Shown here one piece after another: positions 29,882-40,170 of a DNA stretch of 64,000 nt (position 1 is its first letter; each line of letters starts with the position of its first letter). The stretch comes from Streptomyces sp. Y2F8-2 (GTDB taxonomy: Bacteria > Actinomycetota > Actinomycetes > Streptomycetales > Streptomycetaceae): the NCBI RefSeq assembly GCF_014905555.1, contig NZ_BNGS01000001.1:124001-188000 (forward strand), given 5' to 3'. The position numbers and the translations under genes were made by a program. The notes under the pieces are model-generated. The model saw nothing but the letters and a program-made list of their open reading frames with translations. It searched no databases and was not told the DNA's origin.

Positions 29882-30468
29882 CTGCCGGGGGTCGGGGAGG
29901 GGTGTACGGGCTGAGTCGGGGACGCGGCCGTCCGGGCGGCCGGGGTCGACGACGCAGCCGTGCGGGCGGCCGGGGTCGACGACGCGGCCGTGCGGGCGGC
30001 GGCCGGATGGGTGGAGCGGGACGGCGACGGCGGTGCCGCCGGGCTGGGGCTGGTGCCGAGCGCCTCGGGCGGGCGCACGGCGGCGGTGCTCGCCGAGGCC
30101 TGCTGACCGACGGGCCCGGGGACGCCCTTGACGGTGCCGTCGGGGTTCAGGAAGACGGGGTCGCCGCCGGGGACCATGCCGAGTTCGCGGGCCCGCCGCT
30201 GGAGCGCGTCGGGCGCGGAGTAGGCGTCCACGTCCCGCTGGAGGGCCTGTTCCTCGTCGGTGAGGTTCTTGGTCTGCCGTTGCAGGTCGTCGAGCTTGAA
30301 CGCGCCCTCGCTGAGCGCGGAGTTCAGCATGAGGAGCGCGATGAGGCCGCCGCCGAGCAGCAGGACGACGAGCAGCACGAAGGGGGTGCGGGCGGCCCGG
30401 CTGCCGCCGGCGGGGATCAGCCGGGCGAGCCGGGCTGCCCGGCCCCTGAGTTCGGGTTTGCCGCTCAC
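29878..30468 (-). CDS. ftsL: Cell division protein FtsL (septum formation initiator-like)
   Basis: A 196-residue bitopic protein. GTG at 30468 follows GGGAGGGCC. Cytoplasmic residues 1-27, one transmembrane helix (FVLLVVLLLGGGLIALLML), then a short coiled coil (LDDLQRQTKNLTDEEQALQRDVD region) and the ALQRRARELGMVPGGDPVF motif shared with FtsL/DivIC proteins. The last 75 residues are Ala/Pro/Ser/Thr-rich and include near-identical repeats of TPAARTAASS encoded by 30-base DNA repeats. It overlaps ftsI and lies 106 bases after rsmH. Confidence 0.9.
   Translation of the reverse strand: MSGKPELRGRAARLARLIPAGGSRAARTPFVLLVVLLLGGGLIALLMLNSALSEGAFKLDDLQRQTKNLTDEEQALQRDVDAYSAPDALQRRARELGMVPGGDPVFLNPDGTVKGVPGPVGQQASASTAAVRPPEALGTSPSPAAPPSPSRSTHPAAARTAASSTPAARTAASSTPAARTAASPTQPVHPSPTPGR
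29921..30000. repeat. 30-base tandem repeat inside ftsL
   Basis: About 2.7 copies of a 30-base unit (29921-29950, 29951-29980, 29981-30000) differing at two positions in the compared parts. They encode the repeated TPAARTAASS segment of the FtsL extracellular tail. Confidence 0.85.
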
Positions 30469-30574
30469 AGGCCCTCCCGCCGCGCTTCCACACCCTCCTC
30501 GCGTCCCCTGCTCACTCGCCCACCCCTTTCGTGCGCCTCACTCGGTTGTCGTACGGCTCACTCGGTGCCCTGGC

Positions 30575-31531
30575 TCACTCGACGTCCTCACGGACGCGCT
30601 CTGCACCACGCAGACGTGCCGGGGCCGCCCGGCGGTTCTCGGCGATCTCCTCCTCGGTGGGAAGTTCGGCACCGCGGGTGAGGAGCTTGAGCCGGGGCTG
30701 GTAGCGCTCGGGGACGACCGGCAGCCCGGGGGGCGCTGTGCTCGCCGCCCCCGCCGCGAACACCTGCTTGACCAGGCGGTCCTCGAGCGAGTGGTAGGAG
30801 AGGACGGCGATCCGGCCGCCGACGGACAGCGCCTTGACGGCCGCGGGAATCGCCCGTTCCAGAACGGCGAGCTCGCCGTTGACCTCGATGCGCAGCGCCT
30901 GGAAGGTGCGCTTGGCCGGGTTGCCGCCGGTTCGCTTGGCCGCCTGCGGGAGCGCGTCGCGGATCAGCTCCACCAGCCGCGCGCTGTTGGTGAACGGCTC
31001 CTTCTCACGCTCGCGCACGATCGCGGACACGATCCGCTTGGCCTGCTTCTCCTCGCCGTACGTTCGCAGGATCCGCACCAGGTCGCCGGCCGGGTAGGTG
31101 TTGAGGACCTCGGCGGCGCTGATGCCCGTCGTCTGGTCCATGCGCATGTCGAGCGGGGCGTCCTGGGCGTAGGCGAAACCGCGCTCCGCCTCGTCGAGTT
31201 GCATGGAGGAGACGCCGAGGTCGAAGAGCACACCCTGGACGCGCGGAACGCCCAGCCGGGCGAGGACGTCGGGCAGTTCGTCGTAGACCGCGTGCACCAG
31301 AGTGGCGCGGTCACCGAAGGGGGCCAGGCGCTCCCCGGACAGGCGCAGCGCCTCCTTGTCGCGGTCCAGCCCGATGAGCCGGGCTTCGGGGAACCGCGTC
31401 AGGAGCGCCTCGCTGTGGCCGCCGAGCCCGAGGGTGCAGTCGACGACGACGGCTCCCGGCTCGTCGAGGGCCGGGGCCAGCATGTCCAGGCACTGCCGGA
31501 GCATGACGGGCACGTGTCGACTCTGGGACAA
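30575..31531 (-). CDS. rsmH: 16S rRNA (cytosine(1402)-N(4))-methyltransferase
   Basis: A 318-residue SAM-dependent methyltransferase (formerly MraW). The best start is TTG at 31531 (protein [17 protein letters not shown]) with GAGAGG seven bases upstream; no ATG or GTG is available at the position where the family begins, though GTG at HVPV is possible. SAM site: [16 protein letters not shown]; further motifs are [36 protein letters not shown] and [12 protein letters not shown]. First gene of the dcw transcript. It methylates N4 of C1402 in 16S rRNA, fine-tuning the P site. No mraZ precedes it. Confidence 0.95.
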   Translation of the reverse strand: MSQSRHVPVMLRQCLDMLAPALDEPGAVVVDCTLGLGGHSEALLTRFPEARLIGLDRDKEALRLSGERLAPFGDRATLVHAVYDELPDVLARLGVPRVQGVLFDLGVSSMQLDEAERGFAYAQDAPLDMRMDQTTGISAAEVLNTYPAGDLVRILRTYGEEKQAKRIVSAIVREREKEPFTNSARLVELIRDALPQAAKRTGGNPAKRTFQALRIEVNGELAVLERAIPAAVKALSVGGRIAVLSYHSLEDRLVKQVFAAGAASTAPPGLPVVPERYQPRLKLLTRGAELPTEEEIAENRRAAPARLRGAERVREDVE

Positions 31532-31737
31532 GGGGGCCTCTCAGATCCGGCGCGGCCCGCATCGCACCGCCAGGTCCCCGCCCGCTCACAAGGCGGCCTG
31601 CCGGCGCCGGAAGCGTCAGCCGACCGGGAGCGGGAGGAGGCCGAGCCGTACGTACGCGCCGCGCACGCGGGGAGTCATCGGCGTCCGCCGACGTCTCCGG
31701 GTGAACAGTGGCGGGGAGAGCGTCTCGCCTCCCGCTT
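31532..31737 (-). other. Long untranslated leader of the dcw transcript
   Basis: About 205 bases between the predicted transcription start (about 31737) and rsmH. It is GC-rich with several small inverted repeats (for example CGGCG/CGCCG). No convincing reading frame; mraZ, which often occupies this position in other bacteria, is absent. An mraW RNA motif has been described upstream of rsmH in some actinobacteria; I cannot confirm its fold here. Confidence 0.45.
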
Positions 31738-31743
31738 CGCGTC

Positions 31744-31771
31744 ACTTTAGTCCACCCTGTCTCGCGGTCAA
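31744..31771 (-). promoter_or_regulatory. Predicted promoter of the dcw cluster
   Basis: On the minus strand TTGACC (31766-31771) and TAAAGT (31744-31749) are separated by 16 bases, a good match to the housekeeping (HrdB-type) consensus. It would drive rsmH and genes downstream. Confidence 0.65.
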
Positions 31772-31946
31772 TCAATGGGCCTGTGTGTGGCGCCACCGCC
31801 CGCCACGGCGGGAGGATTCGAAAGCATTCACCCATCCGGTGGATGTTTCGCGTCACGTGTGGATTACCTCACAACATGCCGCCGTGGCGTTTTTTGTCCC
31901 TGTCCACAGCGGGCCGAGATCGCCGATGACCAGTAACGTCATGGGT

Positions 31947-32489
31947 ATGACGACTTCCGCATCCGTACCCGCCGGTCCCGAAGGCGCCATAGTGGGCTCC
32001 GTCACCGAGCGCCTCGTCGAGGCCAACCAGCGCTACGCCACCGCTTTCACCGATCCCGGGATGGACGCCCGTCCCGTGCTCGGCGTCGCGGTCGTGGCCT
32101 GCATGGACGCACGCCTCGACCTGCATGCCGCGCTGGGCCTGAAGCTGGGCGACTGTCACACCATCCGCAACGCGGGCGGCGTGGTCACCGACGACGTGAT
32201 CCGCTCCCTCACCATCAGCCAGCGGGCGCTCGGCACCCGCAGCGTCGTGCTCATCCACCACACGGGCTGCGGCCTGGAGTCGCTGACCGAGGAGTTCCGG
32301 CACGAGCTGGAGATGGAGGTCGGCCAGCGGCCCTCCTGGGCGGTCGAGGCGTTCCGCGACGTGGACCAGGACGTGCGGCAGTCGATGCAGCGGGTGCGCA
32401 CCTCGCCGTTCCTGGTGCACACGGACGACGTGCGCGGTTTCGTGTTCGATGTGAAGACGGGCCGACTGCGGGAGATCGATCCGGCGTAA
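31947..32489 (+). CDS. Beta-carbonic anhydrase family protein
   Basis: A 180-residue protein. Similarity starts near VTERLVEANQRYATAF; the ATG at 31947 is listed, with ATG 31941 and 31926 as alternatives, none having a clear ribosome site. A TAACGT box ends seven bases before 31947, so a leaderless message is possible. Zinc ligands and catalytic pair of beta-carbonic anhydrases are visible: VACMDARLD (Cys and the Asp-Arg dyad) and IHHTGCGLES (His and Cys). The usual role is CO2/bicarbonate interconversion. The protein is short, and proteins of this subgroup are often unproven enzymes. Divergent from rsmH. Confidence 0.88.
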   Translation: MTTSASVPAGPEGAIVGSVTERLVEANQRYATAFTDPGMDARPVLGVAVVACMDARLDLHAALGLKLGDCHTIRNAGGVVTDDVIRSLTISQRALGTRSVVLIHHTGCGLESLTEEFRHELEMEVGQRPSWAVEAFRDVDQDVRQSMQRVRTSPFLVHTDDVRGFVFDVKTGRLREIDPA

Positions 32490-32772
32490 CGGCACGTTCC
32501 GGGCTCCCACCCCGTACTCCACCCGCCGTCAGCGTGCCGACGGGAAAAGTCCATTCGGACAAAGATCCCGGCCCTGGTGCGTCAAAAAGCCCGTAAGGCC
32601 GACATATCGCGGCCAGTTATCCACAGGCGAGTGACACGAATCGGTAACGGCGGCAAGATTGCGGGTTGTGGCGTCACGCGGAACTTCCCACGCGTGGTGT
32701 CCGTGTTTCGGGGTGGGCCGGTCCGCACAGCAGAGCGTCGGCCCGGAGAAAGAACGGGCCGAGGAGGGCCGG
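32490..32772. other. Intergenic region before the MoxR operon
   Basis: 283 bases without a convincing gene. It should contain the promoter of the MoxR operon and the end of the carbonic anhydrase transcript (CGGCACG and CGTGCCG, 36 bases apart, may pair). No promoter boxes could be assigned. Confidence 0.4.
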
Positions 32773-33800
<1,028 letters not shown>

Positions 33801-33801
<1 letters not shown>

Positions 33802-35159
33802 TGAGCCACGGGGGGACGGCGCGCACCGCCGAGGAGGACCGGGGCGGACTGCGCGCCGCGCTCGCCGGGCTGACCACGCGCGGCCGGTCCTTCCTGGCCG
33901 CCGGTGTGGCCGCCGCCATCTGCGCCTACGTGCTCGGCCAGAGCGAGTTGCTGCGGGTGGGCATCCTGCTCGCGGTACTGCCCCTGGCGTGCGCCACCGT
34001 GCTGTACCGCACGCGTTACCGGGTCGCGGGCAGCCGCCGTCTGTCCCCCTCGCGGGTGCCCGCGGGGTCCGAGGCGCGGGTCCATCTGCGGATGGACAAC
34101 GTCTCGCGGCTGCCCACCGGGCTGCTGATGCTCCAGGACCGGGTGCCCTACGTCCTCGGGCCGCGCCCCCGGTTCGTCCTGGACCGGGTGGAGGCGGGCG
34201 GCCGCCGCGAGGTGTCCTACCGCGTGCGTTCGGACCTGCGTGGCCGGTACCCGCTGGGCCCGCTCCAGCTGCGGCTGACCGACCCCTTCGGGATGTGCGA
34301 GCTGACCCGCTCCTTCTCCACGTACGACACCCTGACGGTCATCCCGCGCGTGGAGCCGCTGCCGCCGGTCAGGTTCGCGGGCGAGTCGCAGGGGTACGGC
34401 GACGGGCGGCAGCGCTCGCTGGCGCTGGCCGGCGAGGACGACGTGATACCGCGCGGGTACCGGTACGGCGACGACCTGCGCCGGGTGCACTGGCGCTCCA
34501 CCGCGCGCTACGGCGAGCTGATGGTGCGCCGGGAGGAGCAGCCGCAGCGGGCCCGGTGCACGGTGCTGCTCGACACCCGGGCGATCGCCTTCCAGGGCGC
34601 CGGCCCGGACTCGGCCTTCGAGTGGGCGGTGACGGGCGCGGCGTCCGCGCTGGTGCACATGCTCGAACGGGGCTTCTCCGTGCGGCTGTTGACCGACACG
34701 GGCAGTTCGGTGCCCGGTGAGGGCGCGGACGGGTTCGCGGGTGCGAGCCAGGAATCCGCGGACGCGGCCGGGCTGATGATGGACACACTCGCCGTGATCG
34801 ACCACTCGGACGGCGCGGGTCTTTCGCGCGCCTACGACGTGCTGCGCGGCGGGAACGAGGGGCTGCTGGTGGCGTTCTTCGGCGATCTCGACGAGGAGCA
34901 GACCGCGATGGCCGCCAAGATGAGCGGGCGCAGCGGCGGCGCGCTCGCGTTCGTGCTGGACAGCGACGACTGGGGGCGGGAACCGACCGATGTGCCGGGC
35001 CCGGGCGACCGGAGCGGGGAGCGGCTGCGGCTGCTGCGCGAGGCGGGCTGGACCGCCGTGCCCGTGCCCCGGGGCGGGTCCCTGACGGAGCTGTGGCGTG
35101 AGGCGGACCGGCAGCACACGGGCGTGGGCGCCCTGAGCGGCGCGGAGGGACGGTCATGA
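33801..35159 (+). CDS. DUF58 domain-containing membrane protein
   Basis: A 452-residue protein with two hydrophobic segments near residues 30-75 ([16 protein letters not shown] and [20 protein letters not shown] in part). The DUF58 core motif [20 protein letters not shown] follows, and the C-terminal part has a VWA-like fold ([12 protein letters not shown]). DUF58 proteins partner with MoxR ATPases; their function in Streptomyces is not known. It overlaps both neighbours, MoxR by one base and the transglutaminase gene by four bases. Confidence 0.92.
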
Positions 35160-37657
35160 GCGGGCGGGCGCGTCTGGCGCTGTGTGCCGCGGCGGCGACG
35201 CTGATGACGTCGTGCGCCCTGCTGCCGCTGGTGAGCCCGACCACCTGGTTGTTCCAGGCGGCGATGCTGGTGGCGGTGGTGACCGGGGTGGGCGCGGCGA
35301 CCCGGCGGGTGCCGCTGGCGCGTCCGCTGACCCTCGCCTGCCAGGTGGTGGTCGCCCTGCTGCTGCTCACGCTGGTCTTCGCCCGGCAGCAGGCCCTGGC
35401 CGGGTTCGTCCCCGGTCCCGACGCCTTCCAGCACTTCGGGGAGCTGCTGCAGTCGGGCAGGGACGACGTCGGGCGGTACACGAGCCCGGCGCCGCTGACG
35501 CCCGGGATCCGGCTGATGATGGTCGGCGGGGTGCTGCTGATCGGACTCCTGGTGGACGCGCTGGCGGTGACGTTCCGCACGGCGGCCCCGGCCGGACTGC
35601 CACTGCTCGCGCTGTACGCGGTGGCGACGGCCCTGTCGCACGGCGGAGCCGACTGGGTGTGGTTCCTGGTGGCCTCGGGCGGCTATCTGATGCTGTTGCT
35701 GGCCGAGGGCCGCGACCGGCTGTCCCAGTGGGGGCGGGTCTTCACAGGCGCCCCGCGCCAGGGAGGCGGGGACTCCGGGGGCGCGGTGGCTCCCGTGCGC
35801 ACCGGGCGGCGGATCGGCGCGGTGGCGCTGGGCATCGCCCTGGTGGTGCCACTGGCCCTGCCCTCGCTGCCGGGCGGGCTGCTGGACGGCACCGGGGCCG
35901 GGGTGGGCGCGGGGCTCGGCGACGGCAACACGATCTCCGCGGTCAACCCGCTGGTGTCGCTGCGCGACAGCCTGAACGTGGACCAGGACCGCCAGGTCAT
36001 GGCGTACCGCACCAACACGGACGACACCCAGGACATGTACCTGAGGATCGTGGCCCTGGACGACTTCGACGGCACGACCTGGAAGCCCGCCCAGCGGCAC
36101 ATCACCTCCGTGCCGGACTCGTTCCCGACGCCGACCGGACTCGCGGGCGGCGTGCGGCGGACCGAGATCGAGACGCGGATCTCGGCGGCGGACTGGTACG
36201 CGCAGGACTGGCTGCCGATGCCGTACCCGGCGACGAGCGTGAAGATCAAGGGCAGCTGGCGGTACGAGCCGGTGGGCCGCACGCTCGTCGGCGACCACGG
36301 GCAGAACACGCGGGGCGTGCAGTACGACGTCAAGAGTCTGATCGTGCAGCCGACGGCGGAGCAGCTGGCCGATGCCCCTGAGCCGTCGGCGTCGCTGAAG
36401 CACGAGTTCACGAAGGTGCCGTCCTCGCTGCCCGCCGTGGTGGCAGAGACGGCCCGCAGGGTGACGGCAGGGTCGTCGAACCACTACGAGCAGGCGGTCA
36501 AGCTCCAGGACTACTTCGCGGTCGACGGCGGCTTCACCTACAACACGCAGGTGCAGGTCGGCACCGGACCGAACGCGATCGCCCGGTTCCTCAGGGACAA
36601 GCAGGGCTTCTGCGTGCACTTCTCCTTCGCGATGGCCGCGATGGCGCGGACGCTGGGGATACCGGCGCGGGTCGCGGTGGGCTTCACCCCTGGGTCGCCG
36701 CAGGCGGACGGATCGATGTCGGTGGGGCTGCGGGACGCGCACGCGTGGCCTGAGCTGTACTTCGAGGGCGTGGGCTGGACCCGTTTCGAGCCGACCCCGA
36801 ACCGGGGCTCGACCCCGTCCTACACGCAGTCGAACACGCCGACCGGGGAGATTCCGGTGGTGCCGCGGCCGTCGCTGTCGTCGTCGACGGCGCCGTCCAC
36901 CGCGCCGTCGGCGAGCGAGAGCTGCTCGGCGGCCCTGCGGAAGATCGAGGGATGCCCGAGTCAGTCCTCGCAGATCGCTGCGGGCTCCGGCGACGACGGG
37001 CCGCCGTGGTACCGCGTGCTGTTGTGGGCGCTGCTGGGTCTGGTGCTGGTGGCGGTGCCGCTGACGCCGATGCTGTGGCGGCTCAGGAGCCGGTCGGTGC
37101 GGTTGGCCTCCGCCCAGCACGCCCCGTCCGCGCAGCCGCTCGCCCGCGTCCGCCGCAGGGATCGCGGCGGTGAGCGGTATGCGGACGAGATCGGGATGAC
37201 GGTGCTGCCCGGTGAGACCGCCTCGAGCCGGGCGACCGAGGTGGCCGTGGGGCACACCCTGGCCGTCTGGCGGGAGCTCACGGACACGGCGTGGGACTAC
37301 GGCATCGCGCCGGACGACGCGCTGACGCCGCGGAAGGCGGCCGAGCGGATCGTGCGGCTGGGCCGGCTGGATCCCGAGACGGCCGGGTCCGTGCACCGGG
37401 TGGCGGGCGCGGTGGAGCAGGTGCTGTACGCGCCGGAGCCGCGGTCCGAGACGGGCCTGGTGGACGACGTGCGCAAGCTGCGAGTGTCCCTGCGCTCCAC
37501 GGCCGGTCGCCGCACCCGCCTCCGCGCGATAGTGGCCCCTCCCTCGGCGATGCGCGCCGTATGGGCGGCGGGGGACCGCTGGGCCGACCTGAGGACGCGC
37601 TGGGCGACCCGCTGGGCGGCCCTGACTCGCCGCCCGTCGGAGCAGCAAGGGGGCTGA
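35156..37657 (+). CDS. TgpA-like transglutaminase-domain membrane protein (DUF3488/DUF4129)
   Basis: An 833-residue membrane protein. ATG at 35156 overlaps DUF58. About six transmembrane segments in the first 250 residues (DUF3488), then an external transglutaminase-like domain with the Cys-His-Asp triad: Cys in KQGFCVHFSFAMAAMA, His in RDAHAWPELYFEGVGW, and Asp about 15 residues further on is replaced by the FEPTPNRG context typical of this family. One more transmembrane helix at about residue 620 and a cytoplasmic DUF4129 tail follow. The MoxR/DUF58/TgpA trio is widely conserved; a role in envelope peptide or protein processing is inferred. Confidence 0.92.
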   Translation: MSGRARLALCAAAATLMTSCALLPLVSPTTWLFQAAMLVAVVTGVGAATRRVPLARPLTLACQVVVALLLLTLVFARQQALAGFVPGPDAFQHFGELLQSGRDDVGRYTSPAPLTPGIRLMMVGGVLLIGLLVDALAVTFRTAAPAGLPLLALYAVATALSHGGADWVWFLVASGGYLMLLLAEGRDRLSQWGRVFTGAPRQGGGDSGGAVAPVRTGRRIGAVALGIALVVPLALPSLPGGLLDGTGAGVGAGLGDGNTISAVNPLVSLRDSLNVDQDRQVMAYRTNTDDTQDMYLRIVALDDFDGTTWKPAQRHITSVPDSFPTPTGLAGGVRRTEIETRISAADWYAQDWLPMPYPATSVKIKGSWRYEPVGRTLVGDHGQNTRGVQYDVKSLIVQPTAEQLADAPEPSASLKHEFTKVPSSLPAVVAETARRVTAGSSNHYEQAVKLQDYFAVDGGFTYNTQVQVGTGPNAIARFLRDKQGFCVHFSFAMAAMARTLGIPARVAVGFTPGSPQADGSMSVGLRDAHAWPELYFEGVGWTRFEPTPNRGSTPSYTQSNTPTGEIPVVPRPSLSSSTAPSTAPSASESCSAALRKIEGCPSQSSQIAAGSGDDGPPWYRVLLWALLGLVLVAVPLTPMLWRLRSRSVRLASAQHAPSAQPLARVRRRDRGGERYADEIGMTVLPGETASSRATEVAVGHTLAVWRELTDTAWDYGIAPDDALTPRKAAERIVRLGRLDPETAGSVHRVAGAVEQVLYAPEPRSETGLVDDVRKLRVSLRSTAGRRTRLRAIVAPPSAMRAVWAAGDRWADLRTRWATRWAALTRRPSEQQGG

Positions 37658-37660
37658 CAC

Positions 37661-37700
37661 GGGGTGCCGCCCGCCCTGTCGACGGGGCGGGCGGCACCCC
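37661..37700 (+). terminator. Terminator after the MoxR operon
   Basis: Perfect 16-base arms (37661-37676 and 37685-37700) with an eight-base loop, four bases after the transglutaminase stop codon. Confidence 0.88.
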
Positions 37701-37879
37701 GGGACTGCGCTCGGCGCAGATGGCCTGGGACGGCGACCCCACCCCTCAACGGCCTGAAGGGGCACCCCAGCGGCCTCGCCGTCGGTCGCACGACGTCTCC
37801 GGGCCGGGCCTGCAGGCGCTACCGGCTCGCCGCTGCGGCCCGCCAAGGCCGGTAGGGCCGGTAGGGGTACGGGCACAAA

Positions 37880-37909
37880 AACAGGGGCGACCTTCCGGTC
37901 GCCCCTGTT
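37880..37909 (-). terminator. Rho-independent terminator of the DUF3040 gene
   Basis: Perfect 13-base arms (37880-37892 and 37897-37909), TTCC tetraloop, followed on the minus strand by a run of T residues. One of the few classical U-tract terminators in the window. Confidence 0.88.
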
Positions 37910-37924
37910 GCGTCACGTCTGCGG

Positions 37925-38308
37925 CTACTGGCCTTGTTCGTCCCGTCGGCGCTGCCAGCGTTGTTCGATGCGGTCCATCACGGAGCGTCGCTGACGCACC
38001 TGTCGGCGGATGCCCGGCGCTCCCTGCTCACCCGGCTTGGGAACCTTGCGCCAGCCGGTCACCACGAGCACCGCGCAGCCCAGCATGACGAGGAATCCCA
38101 CCACGCTGATCCAGATCTGCTTCGCGACCATTCCGGCCATGAGGAGCGCGATACCCACGAGGAAGCCCGCGACCGCCTGGTAGACCCGCCGCCGGGTGTA
38201 CGTACGCAGCCCGCTTCCCTCAAGCGCCGACGCGAACTTGGGATCTTCGGCGTACAGCGCTCGCTCCATCTGCTCGAGCATGCGCTGCTCGTGCTCCGAG
38301 AGCGGCAC
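37925..38308 (-). CDS. DUF3040 domain-containing membrane protein
   Basis: A 127-residue protein. GTG at 38308 (PLSEHEQRMLEQMERALYAEDP) chosen because DUF3040 proteins begin with this motif and GGAGG lies five bases upstream; the longer frame adds unrelated residues. Two hydrophobic segments at about residues 45-90 (VAGFLVGIALLMAGMVAKQIWISVVGFLVMLG in parts) are followed by a basic tail (RRQVRQRRSVMDRIEQRWQRR). Function unknown; DUF3040 genes are found near the dcw cluster in many actinobacteria. A U-tract terminator follows. Confidence 0.9.
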   Translation of the reverse strand: MPLSEHEQRMLEQMERALYAEDPKFASALEGSGLRTYTRRRVYQAVAGFLVGIALLMAGMVAKQIWISVVGFLVMLGCAVLVVTGWRKVPKPGEQGAPGIRRQVRQRRSVMDRIEQRWQRRRDEQGQ

Positions 38309-38585
38309 GGAGTCCTCCTCATCGTGCAGTCGCCGGGGCGACCGGGGGTCCCCTTCAGGATAGGCAGGGAATCGCCCCCTTGAAACCCGCCCCTCTACGC
38401 CAATTGGCCAACCGGAATCCGCCACGCCCGTCCCGGCTCACTGAGATCTTCATTCCCCAGCGGCCGACCCGTCATGCCGGTCGGTCTCCCTCGATCATAC
38501 GGCGCGGACCGCCCGATCGGGGGGCCTGTGGCGTACTCCATCCGCCGCCAAGCCGCTGATCAGCGGGGCGCCGCGAACAGGCCGC
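38309..38585. other. Intergenic region upstream of the DUF3040 gene
   Basis: 277 bases with no convincing gene. A small hairpin CCGACC/GGTCGG (38464-38469, 38479-38484) may end the methyltransferase transcript; the rest should hold the DUF3040 promoter. Confidence 0.35.
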
Positions 38586-39356
38586 TCAGGACTCGGCGGC
38601 CCCTGTGGTCTCACCCAGCACGTGCAGCTGCGTCGCCACCGAGTGGAACGCCGGGGACTCGGCCGCCGCGGCCTCCAGCTTGAGCAGCGCCTCCAGCGCG
38701 CCCGGCTCGGTGTCCACCAGCACCCCGGGCACCAGGTCCGCGAAGACCCGCACGCCGTGCACCGCGCCCACGCTCAGGCCCGCGTCCTGGACGAGTGCGG
38801 TGAGCTGTTCGGCGGTGAAGCGGTGCGGTACGGGGTCGCCCTCGCCCCAGCGGCCGTTCGGGTCCTGCAGCGCCTGGCCGGCCTCCTTGAAGTGCCCGGC
38901 GAGGGCCCGCGCGAGCACGGCACCGCCGAGGCCCGCGGCGAGCAGGCTGAGGACACCGTCGGGGCGCAGGGCCGCGACGGCGTTGCGGACGCCCTCGGCG
39001 GGATCGTCGACGTACTCCAGGACGCCGTGGCACAGCACCACGTCGTAGCCGCCGCGCTCGACCACGTCGAACAGGCCGTGCGCGTCGCCCTGCACGCCCT
39101 GCACCCGGTCGGCGACACCGGCCTCGGCGGCCCGGCGCTCCAGCGCGAACAGCGCGTTCGGGCTGGGGTCGACGACGGTGACGCGGTGGCCGAGGCGGGC
39201 GAGGGGCACGGCGAAGTTGCCGCTGCCGCCGCCGGTGTCGAGGACGTCCAGCACGTCCCGCCCCGTGGCCTTGACCCGGCGGTCGAGGGCGTCCTTGAGG
39301 ACCTCCCAGACCACGGCGGTACGGAGAGACGCGCGGGGGCGAGTGGGGTCCGACAC
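38586..39356 (-). CDS. Class I SAM-dependent methyltransferase
   Basis: A 256-residue methyltransferase with GTG start at 39356. SAM-binding motif I reads VLDTGGGSGNFAVPLA; motif II region VVDPSPNALFALE; the DVVLCHGVLEYVDDP stretch is the motif IV region. The C-terminal half resembles ubiquinone/menaquinone or small-molecule methyltransferases (CmoM-like proteins share this layout). Substrate unknown. It is the second gene of a minus-strand series after the HEPN protein gene, with 148 bases between them. Confidence 0.88.
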   Translation of the reverse strand: MSDPTRPRASLRTAVVWEVLKDALDRRVKATGRDVLDVLDTGGGSGNFAVPLARLGHRVTVVDPSPNALFALERRAAEAGVADRVQGVQGDAHGLFDVVERGGYDVVLCHGVLEYVDDPAEGVRNAVAALRPDGVLSLLAAGLGGAVLARALAGHFKEAGQALQDPNGRWGEGDPVPHRFTAEQLTALVQDAGLSVGAVHGVRVFADLVPGVLVDTEPGALEALLKLEAAAAESPAFHSVATQLHVLGETTGAAES

Positions 39357-39504
39357 GGCAGTTGACTCCTCGGCGCGGCACCGCCTGGTGTTCGGCGGAG
39401 CGATCGGACGGCCTTCCGACCCCTGTTACCAGGGCGAAAGACTTCAGGCGCCTCCACCCTATTGCCTCCGTCCCCGCCCCGGACCCCTCACCCCACCCGG
39501 ATCC

Positions 39505-40044
39505 TCACCCCGCGTCCGGCATCTCCCGCTCCGCCTCCTGTCGCGGCTGCGGAAGCACCGGCTGGAGCACCAGCATCCGCTCGACCAGGCGCAGGAACAT
39601 CGCCACGTCCCGTATCAGGTCGTCCGCGTCCCGGGTGCCGGCCGCGCCGCGGATGCCGGCCTCGGCGCGGGCGCGACGGGCGGCGCCGGAGGCGAACAGC
39701 GCGCTCCACTCGGTGAGTTCGGGTGCGATCTCGGGGAGCACTTCCCAGGCGCTGCGGATCTTCGCGCGGCGCCGCGCGGTCGGCTCCGGGCGCCCGCGCG
39801 CGGCGAGCACGGCGGCGGCGGTGCGCAGGGCCGCCAGGTGGGCCGTCGCGTACCGCTCGTTCGGCGTTTCGAGAAGGGTGGCCTCCTCCAGTGCGGCGCG
39901 GGCCTGGGCCAGCAGGTCGAGCGCGGCGGGCGGGGCCGTGGCCCGGCGCAGCACGGGGTGCACGTCGCTCGCCGGGCCGGTCAGTGAGGGGGCAGGGCCG
40001 GTGGCGCGGCGCCGGCGTGCGGCGGCTGCGTGGTGACTGGCCAT
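39505..40044 (-). CDS. SAV_6107 family HEPN domain-containing protein
   Basis: A 179-residue, mostly helical cytoplasmic protein. ATG at 40044 chosen; the frame beyond is the reverse of the neighbouring ABC gene. The core LLAQARAALEEATLLETPNERYATAHLAALRTAAAVL (in segments) matches HEPN proteins, and R-YATA-H gives an R-x4-H motif like that of HEPN ribonucleases. The C-terminus has RLVERMLVLQP and a Pro/Glu-rich end. HEPN proteins include RNases of toxin-antitoxin systems and non-catalytic RNA-binding proteins; no antitoxin gene is adjacent. Function unknown. Confidence 0.82.
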   Translation of the reverse strand: MASHHAAAARRRRATGPAPSLTGPASDVHPVLRRATAPPAALDLLAQARAALEEATLLETPNERYATAHLAALRTAAAVLAARGRPEPTARRRAKIRSAWEVLPEIAPELTEWSALFASGAARRARAEAGIRGAAGTRDADDLIRDVAMFLRLVERMLVLQPVLPQPRQEAEREMPDAG

Positions 40045-40170
40045 GACGAACCTCCTGTCGTCTGTGTGACGGCACGCCCTGATACGGGCTGCCGTATGTG
40101 CCCATCGTGGGGTATGGCACTGACAATCCGTTCTGACCTGCTCTTTTGCTTCGCTCAGAGGTTCGGAGTA

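Noticed and set aside
31311..31856. 181-residue open frame upstream of rsmH that could be mraZ
   Set aside because: No MraZ (SpoVT/AbrB-like) motif; the product is Arg/Pro/Ala-rich and overlaps the predicted dcw promoter and the rsmH 5' end in another frame.
37664..37855. 63-residue open frame after the MoxR operon
   Set aside because: It overlaps a strong terminator hairpin and lacks a ribosome site or similarity.
34832..37876. 1014-residue minus-strand open frame opposite the transglutaminase gene
   Set aside because: Low-complexity Arg/Pro/His-rich product antisense to a convincing gene; no family motif.
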